Part shown: positions 40,032 to 47,983 of the stretch, piece by piece | Numbering within the stretch: position 1 is the first letter of the stretch | Layout of the letters: every line of letters starts with the position of its first letter | NCBI GenBank assembly: GCA_021228405.1 | Contig: JAJQRF010000001.1 | Span: 62,001 to 126,000, forward strand | Length of the DNA: 64,000 nt | Reading direction: 5' to 3' | DNA from: Pyrinomonadaceae bacterium | GTDB taxonomy: Bacteria > Acidobacteriota > Blastocatellia > Pyrinomonadales > Pyrinomonadaceae | Translations under genes and position numbers: made by a program | The notes under the pieces: generated by a model | The model's database searches: none | The model's input: only the letters and a program-made list of their open reading frames with translations | Told to the model about the DNA's origin: nothing

Positions 40032-43000
40032 ATGAAAAGAATAGCCGTTTGTTTTCCGCTTTTAACTTGTCTGTTTTTGTTACTGCATCAAATGAGTTTT
40101 GCTAATCCGTCAGGTGAAATTTTTCTGACCTTAAATGCCATTCATACAGCTAAACTGGGCACCGCCGAAACTCATATTTTTTTCGTCCGCGCCGCGGCAA
40201 ACGAATATTTCGAGATAATCTGCGAACGACAGGGTGCAGACAGCGGTTTAGGTGTCTTTTCACCGTCAAATTCACTGATCTCGCTTTCAAATTCTCCGGG
40301 CGGATTTGCCGGCAATGATTCCTTGATTTTCGTAGCTGAAGAACCGGGCAATTACAAGATCGAAATAAAATCCCGCCGACCGGGAAGTTTTGTCGGGAGT
40401 TATAAAATTTATCTCAAGGAAAAACGTGCCGCGACCGAAACCGACCGCCTCCGTGCCGAAGCGATGAGATTAACGGGTTTGAGCAGATATATGGTCAGAG
40501 GTTGGGAAAATCGGATTCAAAAAGCGGAAACAGCGATGGCAGATCAGAAAAAGTCGCTCGAATTATTTGAAAAGATCGGCGATCTTCGCGGACAGGCAAT
40601 CGCACTTTTTAATATTGCCGACCTTTACAGCGGTGAATTCGGCTTGGAACCGAAAGCGATCGAAAATTTTGAAAAATCTCTCGCACTTTGGGAAAAGCTC
40701 GATGAACCTTCCAATCTGGCGATTTGTCTGACGGGTTTGGCAAACGAATATCGGATGCGCGGTTTGAATGAAAAAAGCGAAGCGACGTTCAATAAAGCGA
40801 TTGAAGTAAACAGATCGATCAACAATCTTCACGGCGTTGCGGTTACGAATTCCTTTTTCTGCCGTTTGTATAACGATACGGGTTATTTTCAAAAAGGATT
40901 TGAAAAATGCCGTGAATCGCTGAAACTCACCAGAGATACCGACCCGCTGACCGACAGCTACACTTATCACGCGCTTTCCGCTCTTTCGGGCAACAGCGGC
41001 GATCACGTCAACGATGAAAAATACATTTATAAAGCCCTGGAACGCGTCAACGCGGTCAATGAAATCGTTAATCCGATCCGTTTCGCCAGAATAAAAGCCG
41101 GAATCGGCGGATTTTTTTTCGCTAAGAAAGATTACCAGAAAGCGATCGAATATTTCACCGAAGCCTACAATATCAGTGAAAATGTTCGCCGTCCCGTTTT
41201 TTCCGCCAATTTCTTGATCTTTTTGAGCGAATGTTATTTCACTCTGAAAGATTATGAAAAAGCGATCGAGTTCGGTGAAAAGAGTCTGGCGTTGATCCGA
41301 AAATATGATCCGCGCCGTCGGCAGGCGGCTTTAAAGTTTCTTGCCAAAACTTACGGCGAGCTTGGAAATAATGAAAAGGCACGTGACTATTTCTTTGAAG
41401 CGATTGCCGCAAACCGTCAAAACAAAGACCGCTACGCCGAGGCGGAATGTCTTTATGATCTTGCCGCCTTTGAAAAAAAGCTCGGTAATCTCGAAACCGC
41501 GCACACGCTTCTCCGGCAGGCGGTCGGTAATATGGAGATCATCCGCGCCGATCTTTTAGGGAAAAATCAGCGTTCCAGTTACAACTCGATTCTCAGAGTC
41601 TATTACGAAGCCGAGATCGAAATTCTCATAAAAAAATACGAACGCCATCCGAAAGCCGAATATCTCGAAGAAGCGTGGCAGAGGCAGGAAAAGATTCGCG
41701 CCCGCAGTTTGCTGGAAAATTTCATCGAAAACGGTCTGAACGTGAACGAACTCGGCTCGCAGGAATTTTTCGTCAAGGAAAAGGAATTGCTCGAACAGAT
41801 CGCCGCCGCCGAAAATAACCGGCTCGAAGCGGAACGAAGCAAAGATGGCGAAAAATTGAGAATTGCCGAACAAAACCTGCAAACCGCGCTCGACGATTTG
41901 CAGGTTTTGCAGGAAGATTTGCGCCGCAACAATCCGAAATTTTCCGCGATCAATCAGACGAAGGATTTCTCATTTGCCGACGTGCGGCAAACTCTTTCGG
42001 AAAACTCGGCATTGCTCGAATTTTCCGTCGGTGAAAACCAGACTTACCTCTGGCTCATCAAAAAAGATTCGGTCAAACTTTTCACGCTTCCCGCCCGCGA
42101 CGAATTGAAAAAGGTTTCGCTCGATTACTACACTTCACTGACCGATAAAACCGCAACCCTCGCTCAAACCGTCGAAAAATCCAAAGAATTGAGCCGCATA
42201 CTTTTTGAACCTTTGAAAAACGACCTTGCCAACATCAAAACTCTGCTGATCGTTCCAGACGGTTCACTCCAATTGATTCCTTTTGCGACCCTGACGCTCA
42301 ATCCCGATTCGGATTTTCGTCCGCTCATCGAACAGTTCGAGGTCGTCAGTTTTCCTTCGTTTTCAAGTTTTGCTTATCTGCGCGAAACGAAACGAACCGC
42401 GAAAGCCGAGAAACTTCTCGCCGTCATCGCCGACCCGATCTTTCAATTCGACGACGAACGTTTGAACCGCAAAGGAAGAAAGGCGGTTCGGAGTAAAATT
42501 TCCATCGCCGAATCGGATAAACTTGCCGAAACTTTGCGCGATTTCGGCATCGAACGACTTTCGCGCCTGCCTTTCACAAATATCGAAGCCCGCGAAATTC
42601 AGAAATTTGCGCCGGAAGAAACGACGCTCGCGCTCGGCGAAAACGCTTCGCGGCAACGATTTTTGAACGGCGATTTTGAAAGTTACAAAATCCTGCATTT
42701 TGCGACGCACGGTTTTTTGAATCAGAAAAACCCCGATCTTTCCGGTTTGGTGCTTTCGCTTTTCGACAAAAAACGTCAATCGCAAAACGGTTTTCTGCGT
42801 GTCATCGATCTTTATTCGATCCGTTTGAATGCCGATCTGGTCGTTTTGAGCGCGTGCCAGACGGGGTTGGGAAAAGATGTCGAGGGCGAAGGCATTGTCG
42901 GTTTGACGCACGGGTTTATGTATGCGGGCGCGTCGCGCGTCGTTTCGAGTTTGTGGAAGGTCGAAGACGCGGCGACGGCGGAATTGATGAAAAATTTCTA

Positions 43001-43133
43001 TCGTGAAATGCTCGTCAACAAACAAACCCCGGCGGCGGCTCTGCGTTCGGCGCAAAACGCCATGCGCAGGATAAATCGTTTCCAACACCCGCGCTATTGG
43101 GCTGGTTTCACGCTCAACGGCGACTGGCAATAA
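40032..43133 (+). CDS. Exported TPR-CHAT protease (CHAT 2)
   Basis: A 1033-aa protein with the same plan as CHAT 1: signal peptide (ends LHQMSFA), a PPC-like beta domain (AETHIFFVRAAANEYFEIICERQ...GNYKIEIKSR), tetratricopeptide repeats (about 170-490), a coiled-coil linker (EKELLEQIAAAENNRLEAERSKDGEKL) and a C-terminal CHAT domain with His893 (HFATHG) and Cys942 (LSACQT). It is predicted periplasmic and active. It is convergent with an anti-sigma-like gene and an ECF sigma gene (43439-45006), with array 3 in between. Paralogy to CHAT 1 is plain in the last 150 residues. Confidence 0.92.
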   Translation: MKRIAVCFPLLTCLFLLLHQMSFANPSGEIFLTLNAIHTAKLGTAETHIFFVRAAANEYFEIICERQGADSGLGVFSPSNSLISLSNSPGGFAGNDSLIFVAEEPGNYKIEIKSRRPGSFVGSYKIYLKEKRAATETDRLRAEAMRLTGLSRYMVRGWENRIQKAETAMADQKKSLELFEKIGDLRGQAIALFNIADLYSGEFGLEPKAIENFEKSLALWEKLDEPSNLAICLTGLANEYRMRGLNEKSEATFNKAIEVNRSINNLHGVAVTNSFFCRLYNDTGYFQKGFEKCRESLKLTRDTDPLTDSYTYHALSALSGNSGDHVNDEKYIYKALERVNAVNEIVNPIRFARIKAGIGGFFFAKKDYQKAIEYFTEAYNISENVRRPVFSANFLIFLSECYFTLKDYEKAIEFGEKSLALIRKYDPRRRQAALKFLAKTYGELGNNEKARDYFFEAIAANRQNKDRYAEAECLYDLAAFEKKLGNLETAHTLLRQAVGNMEIIRADLLGKNQRSSYNSILRVYYEAEIEILIKKYERHPKAEYLEEAWQRQEKIRARSLLENFIENGLNVNELGSQEFFVKEKELLEQIAAAENNRLEAERSKDGEKLRIAEQNLQTALDDLQVLQEDLRRNNPKFSAINQTKDFSFADVRQTLSENSALLEFSVGENQTYLWLIKKDSVKLFTLPARDELKKVSLDYYTSLTDKTATLAQTVEKSKELSRILFEPLKNDLANIKTLLIVPDGSLQLIPFATLTLNPDSDFRPLIEQFEVVSFPSFSSFAYLRETKRTAKAEKLLAVIADPIFQFDDERLNRKGRKAVRSKISIAESDKLAETLRDFGIERLSRLPFTNIEAREIQKFAPEETTLALGENASRQRFLNGDFESYKILHFATHGFLNQKNPDLSGLVLSLFDKKRQSQNGFLRVIDLYSIRLNADLVVLSACQTGLGKDVEGEGIVGLTHGFMYAGASRVVSSLWKVEDAATAELMKNFYREMLVNKQTPAAALRSAQNAMRRINRFQHPRYWAGFTLNGDWQ

Positions 43134-43162
43134 TCAATCCAGATATAAATACCGCATTTATT

Positions 43163-43209
43163 CGACGTTAAATCCGAATTTCACGCCGGAATATTCGGAT
43201 TTAACGTCG
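43163..43209 (+). repeat. 17-bp perfect inverted repeat after CHAT 2
   Basis: CGACGTTAAATCCGAAT (43163-43179) and ATTCGGATTTAACGTCG (43193-43209) with a 13-base loop. It lies 30 bases after the CHAT 2 stop and its right arm runs into the first unit of array 3. Without a T-run it is not a standard terminator. Confidence 0.85.
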
Positions 43210-43372
43210 TCAGATTCCGATCTGACCCGGTTAGATTCCAATTCAACGTCGTCAGATTCCGATCTGACCCGGTTAGATTCCGATTCAACGTCGTCAAATT
43301 CCGATCTGACCCGGTTAGATTCCGATTTAACATCGTCAGATTCTGATTTGACCTGGTTAGATTCCGATTTAA
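43205..43372. repeat. 21/42-bp-period tandem array 3 (8 half-units)
   Basis: A 42-base unit starts at 43205, 43247, 43289 and 43331 and splits into two related 21-base halves, one with CGTCGTCAGATTCCGAT and one with CCCGGTTAGATTCCGAT. GATTCCGAT sits at the centre of nearly every half-unit and is the tip of a hairpin: at 43209-43226 GTCAGAT-TCCG-ATCTGAC pairs perfectly. Later copies have compensating changes in part (GGTTAGAT...ATTTAACC). It fills the spacer between CHAT 2 and the anti-sigma-like gene. Confidence 0.9.
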
Positions 43373-43438
43373 CCGGGTGCGATCTGCTTATTTTTTAGTT
43401 TTTGGGAGATTATTTTGAGTTTTATCCCGATTTTTCGC

Positions 43439-44386
43439 TTAACGACGCACACGGAACGTGAATTCGGCGATCGATTCAGGCGAGTTTTTCGCTTTTTTTC
43501 CTTCAAGATAAATAACGTAAGTTTGTTTTTGAAGTTTTTCGGTCGGCAAAGTTATGTTCGGGGTTTTCAGATCGGTTTGCTGAGAGATCGTGTCGCCTTC
43601 GGCATTTTTCAGCGTTACCTGATACGATTCGTATTTTTCGGACTCCTGTGGAAGCTGGAGTTTTAATTTTACTTTGGAGGTCTTTCGCGGAAATTTGATA
43701 AACTGTTCGCCTTCGCTCCGTAAGGTTCCGGGAAGCAAGACAAAACCGAGCATTTTTCCGCCCTTTGATTTGATCTTTTTTGCCGAAACTGTCGGTTTAT
43801 CCGCGGGATCGTTTTTTGAATGCTCCCTGCTTACAGGTCGTTTTTCTTCGACGGCGGAAGGTCGCTCGTTATCTTCGTCCGGAGTTACAGGCGGAGAAAC
43901 GGTTTCGGGGCGTTTGTTTTTATTTTCGCCTCCGATTTGTTTGACAGGTTCTTCTAATTTGGAAATCTCGGATTTTTTATCTTTGTAATTGATGAAATAA
44001 ACGAAACAGACGAACAAAACGAGAACCGACAAGCCGCCCAGAGCAAAACGCCACAATAATTGATTTTCCAGAAACGTAAAAAATCCGCCGCGATGTTTTT
44101 CCGCTTTTTCCGCTTTTCCGGATCGAATTTCCTCAATTCCCGCCAGAAAGATACGCGCCGCTTCGATTTTTTCGCGCCGTGCGTCGGTTTTCAGGTAATT
44201 GTTTTCAAAGGATTTTCTATCAGCGGGTGAGAGCCTGTAGGATAGATAATCGTCGATCAGTTCGCTTTCGGTCAGGCAAACTTCTTCAAATAATTGTTCA
44301 TTCAGAGAACTTTCTTCCTCAAAGCGTTCGGCTTCGGATTCGCTTAATTCTCCTAATAAATATTTTTTAATGTTATCTTTTATCAC
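43439..44386 (-). CDS. Anti-sigma-factor-like single-pass membrane protein (paralogue)
   Basis: A 315-aa protein with the same layout as the one at 10014: a helical N-terminus (IKKYLLGELSESEAERFEEESS...ESELIDDYLSYRLSPADRKSFENNYL), a single membrane helix (FALGGLSVLVLFVCFVYFI), a Pro/Glu/Lys-rich linker, and a C-terminal beta domain ending in AEFTFRVRR. The C-terminal domains of the two share GTLR/GTVR...SY...L...G...Y...G...ES.A.F.FRV.R. It follows the sigma gene by 59 bases. No zinc site is visible; the anti-sigma role is inferred. Confidence 0.75.
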   Translation of the reverse strand: MIKDNIKKYLLGELSESEAERFEEESSLNEQLFEEVCLTESELIDDYLSYRLSPADRKSFENNYLKTDARREKIEAARIFLAGIEEIRSGKAEKAEKHRGGFFTFLENQLLWRFALGGLSVLVLFVCFVYFINYKDKKSEISKLEEPVKQIGGENKNKRPETVSPPVTPDEDNERPSAVEEKRPVSREHSKNDPADKPTVSAKKIKSKGGKMLGFVLLPGTLRSEGEQFIKFPRKTSKVKLKLQLPQESEKYESYQVTLKNAEGDTISQQTDLKTPNITLPTEKLQKQTYVIYLEGKKAKNSPESIAEFTFRVRR

Positions 44387-44445
44387 AGTTTTTTGCTGCT
44401 TCTCATTATCAAGTGTCGATAATCGGCAGAAAATTTCAATATTTT

Positions 44446-45006
44446 TTAATTTTTATCGTTTTTTTTCTTAACACACTGCTCCAGCTTTTCACGCAAACGG
44501 TAAACCGTCATCCGCAGTCTGTTCGGAGAAACGCCCATTTCACGGCACATTTCCTCGCGGTGCCGGCTCAATTCACTAAAGGGTTTATCGGCAAAATAAG
44601 ATTTCAACAAAGCCTTATCTGCATCGCTTAAGGATTCAAAACAAGTGCGGAAATTCTCTAAAGGATCGGATTTATCGAACTCGAATTGATGCCCGTTCTT
44701 CTGGTAAAAAGCGTTCGCGGCATCTTTTTCTTTGTCTTTGCGGCGAAGTCTTTCGAGAAAAACCAATCTTGCCACGCCGAAACCGTATTTTTTCAAATCC
44801 CTGATCTCTTCGCTCTGCTTGATTTTTTCCGAAAGGCGGTCGATGGTCAGATCGGCGGCTTCTTCGGGCGCGAAATCGCCTCTCAAACGGAAAAATCTGA
44901 CCAGCGCATCGTATAATTCGGTATAAGATGAAACAGCTTCGGCTTCATTTTTAGAGAACGCCTGAAGTAGAAAAGTGAAAGGTTCCGCGGTTTTATCTCG
45001 TGCCAC
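44446..45006 (-). CDS. ECF-type RNA polymerase sigma factor (paralogue)
   Basis: A 186-aa ECF-size sigma factor similar to that at 11001. Region 2: YTELYDALVRFFRLRGDFAPEEAADLTIDRLSEKI...KKYGFGVARLVFLERLRRKDK. Region 4: CREMGVSPNRLRMTVYRLREKLEQCVKK, with a helix-turn-helix. It is divergent from polA (111-base spacer) and directly upstream of its likely anti-sigma gene, both convergent with CHAT 2. Regulon unknown. Confidence 0.82.
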   Translation of the reverse strand: MARDKTAEPFTFLLQAFSKNEAEAVSSYTELYDALVRFFRLRGDFAPEEAADLTIDRLSEKIKQSEEIRDLKKYGFGVARLVFLERLRRKDKEKDAANAFYQKNGHQFEFDKSDPLENFRTCFESLSDADKALLKSYFADKPFSELSRHREEMCREMGVSPNRLRMTVYRLREKLEQCVKKKNDKN

Positions 45007-45117
45007 AAAATTAAAAAAAAATTAAGATTCAACTCATTATAAGCAAATTTCGTTTTTCGACAACTTTTCAACTTATGAACTTGTAACCGTTTCCTACTTT
45101 TTTTATTATCAAGCCAA

Positions 45118-47841
45118 ATGTCGAAACAAACCGAAACAAAACCGAAAAGAGTATTTCTAATCGATACGATGTCGCATATTTTCCGCGCCTTTTTTGCACC
45201 GATGGGCGCACGTCAGGAGCCTCTGCGTAACTCGAAGGGACAAGTCACGCAAGCGGTTTTCGTCTTTACGAATATGCTCCGCAAGCTGCTTGCGGACGAA
45301 AATCCCGATTATATCGCCGCCGTTTTCGATTCGCCCGAAAAAACGTTCCGTCACGACTCCTTCGCCGATTACAAAGCTAACCGCGCCGAAATGCCCGAAG
45401 ATTTGTCGTCGCAAATGCCTTACATCATCCGCGTTTGCGAAGCCTTCAACATCCCGATCCTGCGTCATCCCGGCTATGAAGCCGATGATATTATCGGCAC
45501 TCTGGCGCAGAAAGTTGCCGAAAAAGAAATGCAGGCGGTCATCGTGTCGAACGATAAGGATTTGTGTCAGCTCGTGCGCGACCCGCTCATCGTCTGTATG
45601 CGCCAAAATTCGCAGAACGTGAAACGAAAGGTTGCCGTGCCGCCGATCGAATATTGCGACGAAGCGTGGGTTGAGAGCAAATTCGGCGTGCCGCCGCACA
45701 AGATCATCGATCTTCTCGGTTTGATGGGCGATGCAATCGACAACATTCCCGGCGCGCCCGGAATCGGTGAAAAAGGCGCGTTGAAACTAGTTCTGGAATT
45801 CGGTTCGGCGGAAGCGGCAATGGAAAATGCCGAAAAGGTAACGCATAAAACTTACCGCGAATCTTTGCAGAATAATCAGGACATCATCCGTCAATCGCTC
45901 GAACTTGCGACCATTCACACGACGATGGACATCGAGTTGGATCTGGAAAAGCTTAAACACCGCGAACCGGATCGGCAATTAGCTTACGCGCTTTTCCGCG
46001 AACTCGAATTTACCGCTCTGACCCGCGAATTCGCCGATACGATGCCGCTTTTTTCGGGTTTGGACGACGGGCAGAAACTCGAAACGACACGCAATTACAA
46101 GCTCGTCCGAACACAGGAAGACTTGGATAAACTGATTCGCCGCCTGTGGGAATCGGAGCATTGGTCGTTTGAGGTCGATGCGTCGAATTCGCCCGTAAAA
46201 TCGAGCAGTTTCGACAAGCTTCCGCCGCTCGGCGTGGCTATTGCGACCGCCGCCGGTGCTTCCTACTACGTCGATCTCGCAAATTTCCAGAACGGCAACG
46301 AAAGCGCGATTGCTTCTTTGAAAGATATTTTATCGAACGGTTTTCTGGAAAAAGTCACCTACGATCTGAAAGGCGATCTGGCGGTTCTGCATAAGCTCGG
46401 AATCACGCCCGAAGCCGTCGCTGACGATGTTTGCATCGCCGCTTATCTGATCGATTCGGGGCGCAAGAACGATCTCAACACGCTTTCGCAGGTGATGTTG
46501 GGCGAAGATGCGTTTCACGAAGTTCCCGAAGGCTGGACGGAATCGCAGTATCGCACCGCCGAACGTGCCGATTTTATCGTCCAACTCGCCCCGATGATGC
46601 GGAGAAAGATCGAAGAGGACGGGCTCGGAATGATCTACGACGAGATCGAAATGCCGATGATTTCCCTGCTCTATAAGATCGAAATGGCGGGAATGAAGGT
46701 TGACGAAGTTGCGCTGAAAGGCTTTTCGGATTTCGTTTCAACCGAACTCGACACTTTGAAGGAAAAGATTTTTGCGATCTCGGGCGAGGAATTTAATATC
46801 AATTCACCGAAGCAGGTCGGCGAAATTTTGCAAAAACTGAACATCGAAACTGGACGCAAAACCGCGACGGGACAGATTTCGACGAGCAAAGACATTCTTA
46901 CCGAACTCGCGCAAACTTACGAGATCGCGCAGTTTATCATCGATTACCGCGAACTCGATAAGCTGAAAGCGACTTATTCGGACACGCTTCCCGCGCAGAT
47001 TGCCTCGGACGGCAGGATTCACGGCAAGCTCAATCAAACCGTTGCCGCGACGGGACGTTTGAGTTCGACCGACCCGAACCTGCAAAACATTCCGATCCGC
47101 ACCGAACTCGGTCAGCACATCCGCCGCGCATTTATTCCCGAGAGCGGAAACAAGCTGATCTCCGCCGATTACTCGCAACTCGAACTGCGTCTTTTGGCTT
47201 ATGTAACGCGTGACGAACGAATGCTCGAAGCGTTCAAAAATAACGAGGACATTCACTCGCAAACCGCCAAATTGGTATTCGGCGCGAAAACCGATGCCGA
47301 AATGAAAGTTGCGCGCCGCAACGCAAAGATCGTTAATTTTGCGATCGCTTACGCCGTCGAAGCGTTCGGACTTTCGCAACGCGTCGGGATTTCCCGCGCC
47401 GAAGCGAAAAAGGTCATCGAGGATTATTACGAAACCTACAAAGGCGTGAAAAAATTTATGGACGAAACGCCCGAAATCGCGCGCGAGAAAGGCTATGTAA
47501 CCTCGATCTATGGCAGACGGCGTTATTTTCCGTCGATCAACGACCGCAATTTCAATCTGCGTTCACGCGCCGAACGCGAAGCCATCAATATGCCGCTTCA
47601 GGGAACGGCTTCGGACATCGTAAAACTTGCGATGCTCAAGGTCGATGAAGTCTTAACGCGTGAAAAAATGCAGACAAAAATGATTATGCAGGTTCACGAC
47701 GAATTGTTGTTTGAGGCACCTGAAACGGAAGTCGAAAAGGCAATGGAAATCATCAAAACCGCGATGGAATCGGCTGTCGAATTGGACGTTCCGCTCACGG
47801 TCGAGATCGGCGCAGGCGATAATTGGATGAGCGTCAAATAA
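45118..47841 (+). CDS. polA: DNA polymerase I, proofreading domain apparently degenerate
   Basis: A 907-aa DNA repair and Okazaki-fragment polymerase. The 5'-3' exonuclease domain (about 1-295) is intact (LIDTMSHIFRAFFAP, DYKANRAEMPEDL, GYEADDIIGTLA, NDKDLCQL). The polymerase domain (about 500-907) has all motifs: SADYSQLELRLLAY, RRNAKIVNFAIAY, IYGRRR and QVHDELLFEAP. The middle 3'-5' exonuclease fold remains but its motifs differ: EVD replaces the DxE of motif I and ERAD stands where EDAD is usual in motif III. Proofreading is therefore probably lost, as in some other bacteria. A terminator follows at 47913. Confidence 0.96.
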   Translation: MSKQTETKPKRVFLIDTMSHIFRAFFAPMGARQEPLRNSKGQVTQAVFVFTNMLRKLLADENPDYIAAVFDSPEKTFRHDSFADYKANRAEMPEDLSSQMPYIIRVCEAFNIPILRHPGYEADDIIGTLAQKVAEKEMQAVIVSNDKDLCQLVRDPLIVCMRQNSQNVKRKVAVPPIEYCDEAWVESKFGVPPHKIIDLLGLMGDAIDNIPGAPGIGEKGALKLVLEFGSAEAAMENAEKVTHKTYRESLQNNQDIIRQSLELATIHTTMDIELDLEKLKHREPDRQLAYALFRELEFTALTREFADTMPLFSGLDDGQKLETTRNYKLVRTQEDLDKLIRRLWESEHWSFEVDASNSPVKSSSFDKLPPLGVAIATAAGASYYVDLANFQNGNESAIASLKDILSNGFLEKVTYDLKGDLAVLHKLGITPEAVADDVCIAAYLIDSGRKNDLNTLSQVMLGEDAFHEVPEGWTESQYRTAERADFIVQLAPMMRRKIEEDGLGMIYDEIEMPMISLLYKIEMAGMKVDEVALKGFSDFVSTELDTLKEKIFAISGEEFNINSPKQVGEILQKLNIETGRKTATGQISTSKDILTELAQTYEIAQFIIDYRELDKLKATYSDTLPAQIASDGRIHGKLNQTVAATGRLSSTDPNLQNIPIRTELGQHIRRAFIPESGNKLISADYSQLELRLLAYVTRDERMLEAFKNNEDIHSQTAKLVFGAKTDAEMKVARRNAKIVNFAIAYAVEAFGLSQRVGISRAEAKKVIEDYYETYKGVKKFMDETPEIAREKGYVTSIYGRRRYFPSINDRNFNLRSRAEREAINMPLQGTASDIVKLAMLKVDEVLTREKMQTKMIMQVHDELLFEAPETEVEKAMEIIKTAMESAVELDVPLTVEIGAGDNWMSVK

Positions 47842-47912
47842 TTATCGTGTCTTTGCCCGTATGACGGCAAGACGAATTGACCGACAACACCGCTTAAAAC
47901 TTTCAACCAAAA

Positions 47913-47952
47913 AAGACCGCCGCGTTATTCAAAGCGCGGCGGTCTTTTTTTT
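47913..47952. terminator. Bidirectional terminator between polA and the delta-60 gene
   Basis: AAGACCGCCGCG (47913-47924) pairs with CGCGGCGGTCTT (47935-47946), followed by T-runs on plus and by A/T on minus. It serves both convergent genes. Confidence 0.9.
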
Positions 47953-47983
47953 ATCCAAGCCGAAAGGTTCGGCTTAAGTTTTC

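Noticed and set aside
42363-43130. Minus-strand frame of 255 codons over the CHAT domain of CHAT 2
   Set aside because: It overlaps the conserved catalytic region on plus and shows the Arg/Phe-rich composition of antisense frames.
43205-43372. CRISPR array after CHAT 2
   Set aside because: The whole 42-base unit is repeated, with no unique spacers; the half-unit repeats internally.
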